From: Planctomycetota bacterium
GTDB lineage: Bacteria; Planctomycetota; Phycisphaerae; Phycisphaerales; UBA1924
NCBI GenBank assembly: GCA_014584315.1
Contig: JACTNA010000018.1
Location: forward strand, 248,001 to 312,000
Reading direction: 5' to 3'
DNA length: 64,000 bases
The notes beneath the pieces are model-generated. The model was not told the DNA's origin. It worked only from the letters and a program-made list of their open reading frames with translations, and did not search any database. This document shows, piece by piece, positions 23,148 through 31,062 of the stretch. The number at the start of each line of letters is the position of its first letter. The first letter of the stretch is position 1. The position numbers were made by a program, and so were the translations under genes.

Positions 23148-23656
23148 CTCGTTCTCGCCGATCTTGATGGCGGTTTCACGGTTGGCAGAGCGGGCCAAGC
23201 CTAGCGAGTCCTCTGGCGTACGAAAGGCGAATGGAACCGCGGCTTCGGGCTGCGACACGTTCTCAACGGACGCAGCCGATTGTACGCCAATGACTTGCGG
23301 AGGGTGGGGTCGAGTGCGCCGGGCCGCCGCGGAAGACCGCGATCGAGCGCTGTCACACGGGGCGCTTGAAGCGCACTCAAGGAACGGGTAGTGTGCGCAC
23401 AGTCCGGGTTGGCGTGGAGGCGCGTGAGCGGGATTCGGGCGAGCCATCGCGTACAGCGTTTCTTCAGTGGATACGTTCGCCGGAGGAGGCGGTCGTGCGC
23501 GCGGGGATCGGTTCGGAGTCGATCGTCGGTGGCGGCGTCCCTGGGGCGGTGTTCATCGCGTGGCCGACGCGTCGCGTCGCTCGTTGCGCGCGTCGCGGCG
23601 GCCATGCGTCCGTTGCTCTTGTGCATGGGGTACTTCGAAGAAGGAAGGGGAATCCG
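23148..23656. other. Long divergent intergenic region
   Basis: 509 bases between the NagB-LmbE gene and the large dockerin protein. Open frames exist but are Arg/Ser-rich with no ribosome binding site or homology. A long-range inverted repeat GGCGTAC (23215-23221) / GTACGCC (23282-23288) is the only structure I can point to. No convincing promoter hexamers. Confidence 0.5.
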
Positions 23657-26200
23657 ATGAGGATCACACAGGGTGGAGCGCGGCGTCGGTTCGCCGCCGT
23701 CATGCTGCTCGCGTTTGGCGGGTTCGCCGCCGCGACGGTCGGCCAGGTGATCGTGCCGACGAACCAGGCGGGTCCGCCCCCTCGTGAGGCGGTCCAGTCG
23801 CCGCCGATGCCGACACGGAGCGGGTACGTGCCGTTCGAGCGGTACGAGGACGGCTCGTTCCGGGAGGAGTCGCTCGGCGTGCGTCCGATCTTCGGCCCTC
23901 CGGGCGGCATCGGGCTGCCCGAGGGCCAGCGCGGGCAGCGTGAGGAGGAGATGCCGAAGCGTCGGCTGCGTCCGAACATCGGCGAGTTGTTCGTGCCGAG
24001 CGGTTTCAACGACGGACCCGCGCACGACGACAGCGGGGAGTGGTTGCGCGCGCAGCCGCTGATGCAGAACTTCGAAGGCCCCGGCCCGAACGGGCTGACG
24101 CCCCCGGACCCGGACCTGGCGGCGGGGTACGACTACGTGGTGACGGTGACGAACGACGACTTCGCGGTCTACGACCGGGCGGGTGAGCTCGTGTTCTACC
24201 GCGACATCCACGACTTCCTGGGCGTGTCGGAGAACTACCTGCTGTTCGACCCGAAGGTGATCTTCGACCCGTGGAACGGGCGGTGGGTGATGCTGTACCA
24301 CAAGCGTCGCACGGCGACGCAGGAGGCGTCGCTGGCGGTGATCGTGAGTTCGAACAGCATCCCGTGGGGCGCGCCCGGGGCGGGCGGCTGGTGGTGGTAC
24401 GACATCAACTCGGTGCAGGACGCGGGAACGAACGACGCGTCGTGGCCGGACTACTTCGACCTGGGGTACAGCAACACGACGATCGCCATGGCCGGCAACA
24501 TGTTCCGGTTCTCGGGCGGGTTCCGCTGGGCGCGGATGCGCTTCCTGAACAAGACCGAAGTCTACAACGCGCAGACCGTCTTCCCCGTGAGTTTCTCCAA
24601 CCTGACGAACGCGGACGGCAGCACGACGGAGACGCCGCGGACCGCCAAGATGCAGTGGTCGTGGTCCGAGGGCGGGCAGAACGTTGACGCGGTGCTGCCC
24701 AACGCCCGCTGGGGCGGCGGGAACCGGGTGACGATCTGGAAACTGAAGGGCGCGTTCAACACGAACACGCTGACGCGCGTGGACACGGTCGTCTCCGACT
24801 ACGCGGTCCCGCCGAACGCGATGCAACCCGGCGGCCAGACGCTTGACACGATCGATACCCGACTCATGACCGCCGTTGTGACCGGCGACACGCTGGGCAG
24901 CAACGGCATCGAGTTGTTCACGGGCCACTCGATCGCGTGGGAGAACGGCGCGACCTCCCGGTGCCGGCTGTACAAGTTCGACGCGGTGGGCCACGGGCTG
25001 GAGTTCGAGTCGAACTTCGGCGCCACCGGGCAGTTCTACTGGATGCCCTGCGTCGCGGGCGACTACTCGGGCAGCGCGTTCTGGGTGTTCTCGCGTTCGA
25101 GCGGCAGCATCAATGCGGAGATCCGCTACGTCGACTACAACAAGGGCACGTTCAGCAGCGCCTCGTCGCTCATGAAGTCCGGCACGGGCAGTTACGGCGG
25201 GTTCCGCTGGGGCGACTACTTCGGCGGGCAGATGGACTGGGGCGACTACAACGCGAACTTCTCGATCCCCGGGCGTCCCGCGAAGGTGTGGCTGTACGCC
25301 GAGTACGCCAAGCCCGGCGACTGGGGAACGCACGTCGGCGCGACGAGCGTGTACTCGCAGGGGAACCTCTCCTCGGTGACGCCGTCGACGACGTACGTCA
25401 TCACCGGCCCTGTGGGCGGGCCGTTCTCGCCGTCGAGCCGGGTCTACACCCTCACCAACAACGGGCAGGTCGGGCTGGTCTACGAGGTGGTGTCGCTGCC
25501 TTCGTGGCTGAACACGTCGAGCGCGAAGGCCCAGTTGTTCCCCGGCTCGGCGGGCGTCACGCTCTCGGTCAATTCGAACGCCAACTCCCTGGGCAAGGGA
25601 ACGTACAACTCGAACGTGATCTTCCGCGACACCTTCAACAACGGCAACTCGTACAGCCGTGCGGTGCAGTTGATCGTGCAGGCGCCGGACCTGCGGGTCG
25701 CGTCCTTTGACGCCCCGAGCGGCACGTTCTACCCCGGGCAGACGATCAACGTGACGGGCAGTTACGTCAACGACGGCGATTACGCGACGGGGAACTACAC
25801 GGCGACGTTCTACGCGTCGACCAACACCATCATTTCCCCCGCGGACACGCCGATCGGGACTCGCAACTACAACAGCCTCGCGCCCGGCGGGACGCAGAAC
25901 TTCTCGCATATCCTGACGCTGCCGTGCCTCAGCCCGCAGCCGTACTACATCGGGGTCATCGTCACGGTGACGAACGATTCCAACAACGGGAACAACACCG
26001 GCGTTGACCTGACGCCGATCGACTACCGGCTTTGCCCGGCGGACTTCAACCAGGACTGCACGGTGAACTCGCTGGACTTCATCGCCTTCCTGAACGCCTA
26101 CACGGCCGGGAACAAGAGCGCGGACTGGAACGGCGATACGGTCGTCAACTCGCTCGACTTCATCGCCTTCCTGAACGACTACAACTCGGCCTGTCCGTAA
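23657..26200 (+). CDS. Large secreted multidomain protein: propeller-like, BACON-like, CARDB and dockerin-like
   Basis: 847 residues from the ATG at 23657, preceded by GGAAGGGG; the longer open frame lacks a signal peptide. Signal peptide about 1-30 (ending TVGQV). Residues about 130-570 form a region of unknown, probably propeller-type fold (TPPDPDLAAGYDYVVTVTND, LLFDPKVIFDPWNGRW). About 574-675 is a BACON-like beta-sandwich (YEVVSLPSWLNTSS). About 675-785 is a CARDB adhesion domain (PDLRVASFDAPSG, VNVTGSYVNDG-like). The last 56 residues are the dockerin-like pair (CPADFNQDCTVNSLDF, DWNGDTVVNSLDF). It is exported and probably binds surface polymer; no catalytic residues are evident. A strong terminator follows. 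Confidence 0.75.
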   Translation: MRITQGGARRRFAAVMLLAFGGFAAATVGQVIVPTNQAGPPPREAVQSPPMPTRSGYVPFERYEDGSFREESLGVRPIFGPPGGIGLPEGQRGQREEEMPKRRLRPNIGELFVPSGFNDGPAHDDSGEWLRAQPLMQNFEGPGPNGLTPPDPDLAAGYDYVVTVTNDDFAVYDRAGELVFYRDIHDFLGVSENYLLFDPKVIFDPWNGRWVMLYHKRRTATQEASLAVIVSSNSIPWGAPGAGGWWWYDINSVQDAGTNDASWPDYFDLGYSNTTIAMAGNMFRFSGGFRWARMRFLNKTEVYNAQTVFPVSFSNLTNADGSTTETPRTAKMQWSWSEGGQNVDAVLPNARWGGGNRVTIWKLKGAFNTNTLTRVDTVVSDYAVPPNAMQPGGQTLDTIDTRLMTAVVTGDTLGSNGIELFTGHSIAWENGATSRCRLYKFDAVGHGLEFESNFGATGQFYWMPCVAGDYSGSAFWVFSRSSGSINAEIRYVDYNKGTFSSASSLMKSGTGSYGGFRWGDYFGGQMDWGDYNANFSIPGRPAKVWLYAEYAKPGDWGTHVGATSVYSQGNLSSVTPSTTYVITGPVGGPFSPSSRVYTLTNNGQVGLVYEVVSLPSWLNTSSAKAQLFPGSAGVTLSVNSNANSLGKGTYNSNVIFRDTFNNGNSYSRAVQLIVQAPDLRVASFDAPSGTFYPGQTINVTGSYVNDGDYATGNYTATFYASTNTIISPADTPIGTRNYNSLAPGGTQNFSHILTLPCLSPQPYYIGVIVTVTNDSNNGNNTGVDLTPIDYRLCPADFNQDCTVNSLDFIAFLNAYTAGNKSADWNGDTVVNSLDFIAFLNDYNSACP

Positions 26201-26227
26201 TCGGGGTCGATCGCGAGGTGCATTCAT

Positions 26228-26267
26228 GGCCGCCGCGCCGTTCGAACGAGCGGCGCGGCGGCCTTTT
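26228..26267 (+). terminator. Intrinsic terminator
   Basis: Perfect 13-bp arms (26228-26240 and 26251-26263) around the loop TTCGAACGAG, then TTTT. It ends the large dockerin gene and separates it from the convergent ABC importer operon. Confidence 0.92.
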
Positions 26268-26282
26268 CTCGTGCGTGTGCGG

Positions 26283-27626
26283 TCAGGCGGGTGGGATGGG
26301 GCGGTGGTGCGGGTCCATGCCTTCGCCGCCGCGCTCGGCGAGCCGGCGGGCCATCTCGGCGTCGGTGACGTGCTCGAGGTCCATGGCCGTGGCGTGGACG
26401 TGGTCGGGCCGGAGACCCAGCACCTTGACGAGGTAGGTCTCCCACAGCCTGTGGCTGCGCACGAGCGAGCGGGCGCGGGCGCGTCCGGCGTCGGCGAGGC
26501 GGAGCCCTTCCGGCGTGGGAACGACTTCGCCGGCGCGGCGAGCGTCGCGGAGCGCACGACGAGCGGCCGCGCCCGAGTCGATGGCTCTGCGGACGTCCGC
26601 CTGGGCGAGGGCGGTTCCCGGGCCGCGCACCTCTTCCACGCGATAGAGGAGGCCGAGCACGTCTTCGCGCGCGATGGAGCGGGCGAGTCGCGCCAGCCTG
26701 CGCTTGCGGGCGAGGACGCCGTGGCGAGGCCCGAGGACCGCGGCCGCGGCCAGGATCGCTCCCGCCACGAGGGTCATCATGCCCGCGGCGTTCACGGCGT
26801 TGGGCAGGCCGATCCAGCCCGGTCCGAAAGCGGCGAGCAGGTAGCCCCCCACTCCCGCGACGACCGCGACGGCCGCGCTCACGACGATCTGCGGGAGCAG
26901 GCGGTCTGTGAGCAGGCGCGCGGTGGCTGCGGGGCAGACGAACATGGCGATGACGAGGATGGAGCCGACGGCCTCGAACGACGCGACGGCAGCGGCCGCG
27001 ACCATCGCCATCAGGGCGAAGTGCATCAGCCCCGCACTGAACCCGAGCGACGACGCGAGCGCGGGATCGAAGGCGGCAAGGCGGAGTTCCTTGAAGAACG
27101 CGGCGATGAACGCGATCGCGATGAGCGTCGTGAGGCCGAGCGTCCAGACCTGCCTGGGGACGGCCGCGAGAGTTCCCGCGGTCCAGAACTCGGAGGGGTC
27201 CTCGGGCGGGAACCAGAAGAGCGTCTCGAGTTGGCCGTGGAGGACGCAGTCGGCGTCGAGATCGACGTGGCGTGCGGCGGCGCGTTCGATGAGCAGCACG
27301 CCGAGGGCAAAGAGGATCGTGAAGACGACACCCATGGCGGCGCCGGTCTCGACCCGGCCGAAGCGTCGGACGACTTCGATGAGCGCGGCGGCGAGGAGTC
27401 CGCTGGCGGCAGCGCCGACGAACATGGGCAGTGATGCCCGCGTCCCGGCGATGAGGAACGCGACGACGATGCCGGGCAGCACGGCGTGAGCGACGGCGTC
27501 GCCCATGAGGCTGAGGCGGCGCAGGACGAGGAAGTTGCCGAGCAGGCCGCAGCAGAGCGCGGCAAGCGTGCCGGCGAACATCGGCGGGGCGTCAAGGGAG
27601 ACGAACTCGTGGAGGGTGGGGTTCAT
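26283..27626 (-). CDS. Metal ABC transporter permease with C-terminal DtxR-like domain (second permease)
   Basis: 447 residues. Residues 1-290 are an ABC-3 family permease (ZnuB/MntB type) with about eight membrane helices and the LMGDAVAHAVLPGIVVAF motif that contacts the ATPase. About 300-447 are cytoplasmic: a winged-helix-like stretch, then LVRSHRLWETYLVKVLGL, DHVHATAMDLEHV and DPHHRPIPP. These match the metal-binding and dimerisation domain of DtxR/MntR regulators. The fusion suggests that uptake is sensed directly at the permease by intracellular metal. The start overlaps the stop of the first permease (ATGA). Cargo Mn, Zn or Fe cannot be told apart from the sequence. Confidence 0.88.
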   Translation of the reverse strand: MNPTLHEFVSLDAPPMFAGTLAALCCGLLGNFLVLRRLSLMGDAVAHAVLPGIVVAFLIAGTRASLPMFVGAAASGLLAAALIEVVRRFGRVETGAAMGVVFTILFALGVLLIERAAARHVDLDADCVLHGQLETLFWFPPEDPSEFWTAGTLAAVPRQVWTLGLTTLIAIAFIAAFFKELRLAAFDPALASSLGFSAGLMHFALMAMVAAAAVASFEAVGSILVIAMFVCPAATARLLTDRLLPQIVVSAAVAVVAGVGGYLLAAFGPGWIGLPNAVNAAGMMTLVAGAILAAAAVLGPRHGVLARKRRLARLARSIAREDVLGLLYRVEEVRGPGTALAQADVRRAIDSGAAARRALRDARRAGEVVPTPEGLRLADAGRARARSLVRSHRLWETYLVKVLGLRPDHVHATAMDLEHVTDAEMARRLAERGGEGMDPHHRPIPPA

Positions 27627-28966
27627 GCGGCCCCCCCCTGCTGCCCGGCGTCGAGCGGGTGCGGGCTGTTCGGTGGGCCGTTCGCCGCCGGCAGACCGCG
27701 CCCGCGGAGGGCGGCTTCGAGTTCGGCGACGAGCGCGGGCGAGAGCGAGTGCTCCACGGCGTCGGCGGAGAGGTCCACGTGCGACGGGGCGGCGTCGGCG
27801 TACTCGATGAGGTAGCGTTCCCAGAGGCGATGCGCGCGAACGACGCGACGCGCTCGCTCCGTTCCCCGGGGGGTCAGTTCGACTCTGCCGTCCGAGACGC
27901 GCGCGTGCCCGCCCATGCGCAGGATCAGCGCGAGCGTCCGGCCGGGCTGCGCCGCGCGAGCGCCGTCGGCCCGCTCGACCGCAGTGCGGAGCGCGTGGTC
28001 GACCGCGATCCGCACGCGGAGGCGGAGCAGCCGAACGATCGACGCGACGACTCCTCGGGACGGCGCGAGCGTGATGCTGATGGCGAAGACCGCGCCCGCG
28101 GCGAGAACGATGAGCGCGCCCGTCGGGGCGTGCGGGAGCAGGGCGGAGACGCACGCCCCGAGGTATGCGCTCAGGCCGCCGAGCGTGCCCGAGAGCGGGA
28201 GCATGACGCGGAGCCGCTCGGTCCAGAATCTCGCCGCGGCGGGCGGGATGATGAGGAGAGCGACGATGAGGAGCAGCCCGACGGCCTGGAGGCCGATGAT
28301 GGTGACGACGACGAGCAGGCCGGTCATGGCGAGGTCGATCGCGCCGACGGGCCACCCTTGCACGGCGGCGAACTCGCGGTCGAAGCAGGCGAGGCGGAAC
28401 TCCTTGAAGAGCAGCGCGACCGAGGCGATCGAGGCGAGGGCGACGGCGGCGATGAGCGTGGCGTCGCGTGCGTTCATGGCGGCGGTCTGGCCGTAGATGA
28501 ACGAGGCGAGGCCGCCCTGATCGCCCGTGGGCATGGACTGGATGACGCTGAGCAGGACGATGCCGGCGCCGAAGAAGACGCTGAGGACGGCGGCGATGGC
28601 GGCGTCGTCGCGGAGGCGTGTCCAGCGGACGATGGCCTGCACGGCGAGCACGCCGGCGATGCATCCGGCGGCCGCACCGGGCAGCAGGACGCCGAGGCTG
28701 CGTCCCTGCGCGCCGAAGAGCGTGGCGACGATGAACGCGCCGGCGATGCCGGGGAGTGCGGCGTGGCTCAGGGCGTCGCCGAGCAGGGCGCGTTTGCGCA
28801 GCACGACGAACGAGCCGACGACGCCGCCGGCGATGCCGAGGAGCGTCGCGCCGAGCACGACGATGGCGGCGTTGTATCCGGCCTGGAGGGTGAGGGTTCG
28901 CCAGAGTTCGTCGAGCGTTGCGCCCTGCTGGGTGAGGCCTGCGATGGTGGATGGCGACGAGGGCAC
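27623..28966 (-). CDS. Metal ABC transporter permease with C-terminal DtxR-like domain (first permease)
   Basis: 447 residues, the same length as the next gene. An ABC-3 permease domain (about 30-300) shows LLGDALSHAALPGIAGAFI and multiple membrane helices. The cytoplasmic tail keeps the winged-helix-like region, ending VELTPRGTERARRVVRAHRLWERYL, and the start of the dimerisation domain (DLSADAVEHSLSP). It lacks the DPHxxPIP end seen in its partner, so one metal site is probably incomplete. The two permeases should form a heterodimer in which the tails face each other. The start lies 2 bases after the ATPase stop. Confidence 0.87.
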   Translation of the reverse strand: MPSSPSTIAGLTQQGATLDELWRTLTLQAGYNAAIVVLGATLLGIAGGVVGSFVVLRKRALLGDALSHAALPGIAGAFIVATLFGAQGRSLGVLLPGAAAGCIAGVLAVQAIVRWTRLRDDAAIAAVLSVFFGAGIVLLSVIQSMPTGDQGGLASFIYGQTAAMNARDATLIAAVALASIASVALLFKEFRLACFDREFAAVQGWPVGAIDLAMTGLLVVVTIIGLQAVGLLLIVALLIIPPAAARFWTERLRVMLPLSGTLGGLSAYLGACVSALLPHAPTGALIVLAAGAVFAISITLAPSRGVVASIVRLLRLRVRIAVDHALRTAVERADGARAAQPGRTLALILRMGGHARVSDGRVELTPRGTERARRVVRAHRLWERYLIEYADAAPSHVDLSADAVEHSLSPALVAELEAALRGRGLPAANGPPNSPHPLDAGQQGGAA

Positions 28967-28968
28967 GG

Positions 28969-29796
28969 CTAGTCGCCTCGTGCGGCGCGGGCGACGGCTT
29001 CGCCGGCTTGGTCGAGCAGCGTGAGACGGCCGCCGTAGGTTCGCCGCAGGTTGTCCGGTGTGAAGACCGCGTCAACCGGCCCGCACGCGACGACGCGCAT
29101 GTTGAGCAGCAGCACGTCGTCGAAGTACTCGGCGACGGTCTGGAGGTCGTGGTGGACGCAGACGACGGTGCGGCCGCGCGACCTGAGTTCGCGCAGGACT
29201 TCGACGATGGCCCGCTCGGTGGCCGCGTCCACGCCGGCGAACGGCTCGTCCATGAAATAGAGTTCGGCGTCCTGTGCGAGCGCACGGGCGAGGAAGACGC
29301 GCTGCTGCTGCCCGCCGGAGAGTTGGCTGATCTGGCGGTTCGCGTAGTCGGCCATGGCGACGCGTTCGAGCGCGGCGAGGGCGGCTTGGCGGTGGGCGCG
29401 CGTCACGGGCCTGCACCAGCCGATCATGCCGTAGCGTCCCATGCACGCGACGTCGAGGGCCGAGACGGGGAAGTCCCAGTCGACGGTCTCACGCTGGGGC
29501 ACGTAGCCGATGCGCCGGCGCTGCTGGCGGTATGGGCGACCCCAGAACTCGACGCGACCGGCGGCGAGCGGGACGAGGCCGAGGCAGGCGCGGATGAGCG
29601 TGCTCTTGCCCGCGCCGTTGGGACCGACGACGGCGACGAGCGAACCGGGGCGGGCGTCGAAGTCCACGTCCCAGAGGACGGGTCTGCGGTGGTAGGCGAC
29701 GGTCATGGCGTGGACGGCAAGAGGGCTGTCCGCGCTGTGCTCCGGAAGCGAGGCGAGCGAGCCGGGCGTGGCTCGTGGGGGGTGAAGGGGCGACAC
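28969..29796 (-). CDS. Metal ABC transporter ATP-binding protein
   Basis: 275 residues. Walker [11 protein letters not shown]-loop [16 protein letters not shown] signature [17 protein letters not shown], Walker [13 protein letters not shown] and H-loop VCVHHDL are all present. The Q-loop sequence is typical of Mn/Zn/Fe importers (MntA/ZnuC/SitB). It powers uptake through the two adjacent permeases. About 25 extra residues precede the nucleotide-binding domain. The start lies 2 bases after the binding-protein stop, so the four genes are one operon. Confidence 0.93.
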   Translation of the reverse strand: MSPLHPPRATPGSLASLPEHSADSPLAVHAMTVAYHRRPVLWDVDFDARPGSLVAVVGPNGAGKSTLIRACLGLVPLAAGRVEFWGRPYRQQRRRIGYVPQRETVDWDFPVSALDVACMGRYGMIGWCRPVTRAHRQAALAALERVAMADYANRQISQLSGGQQQRVFLARALAQDAELYFMDEPFAGVDAATERAIVEVLRELRSRGRTVVCVHHDLQTVAEYFDDVLLLNMRVVACGPVDAVFTPDNLRRTYGGRLTLLDQAGEAVARAARGD

Positions 29797-29798
29797 GG

Positions 29799-30749
29799 CT
29801 ACTCCCCCGCGGCGAGGCGGCCGCTCATGCCGCGTTCGGGCGCATCGCCGCCGAGGGCGCGGGCGATGGTGGTGACGTTGTGGTCGATCATGCCGAGGTA
29901 GGTTCCCTCGTAGGTGCCGGGCGCGCCCATGGCGTCCGAGAAGAGCCGCCCGCCGATGGCGACTGACCAGCCGCGCGCGCGGGCGCCGTCGGTGAGCGCG
30001 CGGACGTTGCGGTCGGAGACGGTGGACTCGACGAAGACGGCGGGGATGCGGCGCGAGACGATGAGGGCGACGATGCGCTCGATGTCGCGGACGCCGGCCT
30101 CGGACTCGGTGCTGATGCCCTGGATGCCGACGACCTCGAAGCCGTAGCGGCGGCCGAAGTAGTTGAAGGCGTCGTGAGCGGTGACGAGCACACGACGCTC
30201 CTCGGGCACGCCGGCGAGCACCCGCTGCGCGTACTCGTCGAGCTCGCGCAGGGTCTCGGCGTAGCGCTCGGCGTTGGCGCGGTAGTGGTCAGCGCCGGCG
30301 GGGTCGGCCTCGGCGAGCTTGTCGCGCACGACGCCGATGGCCCGCGACCACGCCGACGGGTCCATCCAGACGTGCGGGTCGTACTGCCCCTCGAACTCGT
30401 CGGGCTCGAGGAGGTCCGACTCGTCGAGCAGTTCGGTGACGGCGTAGACCTTTCGGCCTGCGGTGGCGGCGCGGATGAGGGCGTCGGTCATCTTGCCTTC
30501 GAGCATGAGGCCGTTGTAGAAGACGAGGTCGGCCCGCATGAGCGCCGCGGTGTCGGTGCGGGTGGCCTTGTAGAGGTGGGGATCGACGCCCTGGCCCATC
30601 AGGCCGGTCACTTCCGCACGGTCTCCCGCGACGTTGCGGACCAGGTCGGCGACCATCCCGGTGGTGGCGACGACGCGCAGCGGCGGGCCGCCGCACGCGA
30701 CCGACGCGGCGGAGACCAGAACCGCGATGAGCACGAGCACGCGATGCAT
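29799..30749 (-). CDS. Metal-binding lipoprotein of the ABC importer (ZnuA/MntA/TroA family)
   Basis: 316 residues. Signal peptide with Cys at about 19 (ASVAC), so a lipid-anchored binding protein. The cluster A-I ligands are visible: His in [10 protein letters not shown], His in YDPHVWMDP, His in [10 protein letters not shown], and an acidic ligand in the region of VFVESTVSD. Absence of a long His-rich loop argues against a dedicated ZnuA and slightly favours Mn or Fe. GAGGAGG lies 6 bases before the ATG. First gene of the operon, directly behind a promoter overlapped by two inverted repeats. Confidence 0.92.
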   Translation of the reverse strand: MHRVLVLIAVLVSAASVACGGPPLRVVATTGMVADLVRNVAGDRAEVTGLMGQGVDPHLYKATRTDTAALMRADLVFYNGLMLEGKMTDALIRAATAGRKVYAVTELLDESDLLEPDEFEGQYDPHVWMDPSAWSRAIGVVRDKLAEADPAGADHYRANAERYAETLRELDEYAQRVLAGVPEERRVLVTAHDAFNYFGRRYGFEVVGIQGISTESEAGVRDIERIVALIVSRRIPAVFVESTVSDRNVRALTDGARARGWSVAIGGRLFSDAMGAPGTYEGTYLGMIDHNVTTIARALGGDAPERGMSGRLAAGE

Positions 30750-30788
30750 CGGAGCCTCCTCGGGCGTCCCGGATGGGGGCGGGGAAAT

Positions 30789-30817
30789 GTAGCCGATGCT
30801 ACTGTAGCCGCGGCTGC
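30789..30817. promoter_or_regulatory. Tandem operator for the metal importer
   Basis: Two dyads in tandem, 15 bases apart: GTAGC-CGAT-GCTAC (30789-30802, perfect) and GTAGC-CGCG-GCTGC (30804-30817, one mismatch). They cover the -10 hexamer and part of the spacer of the importer promoter, a standard position for metal-dependent repression. Confidence 0.6.
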
Positions 30818-30828
30818 GGACGGATCAA
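30801..30828 (-). promoter_or_regulatory. Promoter of the metal importer operon
   Basis: On the minus strand, TTGATC (30828-30823), 16 bases, TACAGT (30806-30801). The start would lie about 55 bases before the binding-protein ATG. Overlapped by both inverted repeats. Confidence 0.55.
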
Positions 30829-30893
30829 GCCCCACGGGTCCGGTGGCGGGTGCTCTGGGGCCGAACCGGATGCGAACAGACTTCCAACGTCGC

Positions 30894-30916
30894 ACATGCG
30901 GGACGCCTGTGCCACC
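30894..30916. repeat. Palindromic intergenic repeat, copy 2
   Basis: ACATGC-GGGAC-GCCTGT-GCCACC; one base differs from the copy at 9219-9241 (ACAGGC). It lies in the leader region before the GH31 gene. Confidence 0.6.
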
Positions 30917-31062
30917 GATGCCCCTTCGGCTACACTGCCCGTCCGTCGCCGGCAACCCGGGGGCCGGCGCCGGCCGATAGATGTGGACCGGCCGCGGGGA
31001 CCGCGGCCGAACGCTCGGGGGGTCGGACGACCCTGCCTCGGCGCCGTGAAGGGATTCTGTCG

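Noticed and set aside
23391..23660. Possible 89-residue protein before the large dockerin gene
   Set aside because: Arg/Ser-rich, no ribosome binding site, overlaps the leader of the real gene.
30850..31062. N-terminal extension of the GH31 enzyme from a GTG at 30850
   Set aside because: It would include the palindromic repeat and a Cys/Arg-rich stretch with no similarity; the TTG at 31063 has a ribosome binding site.
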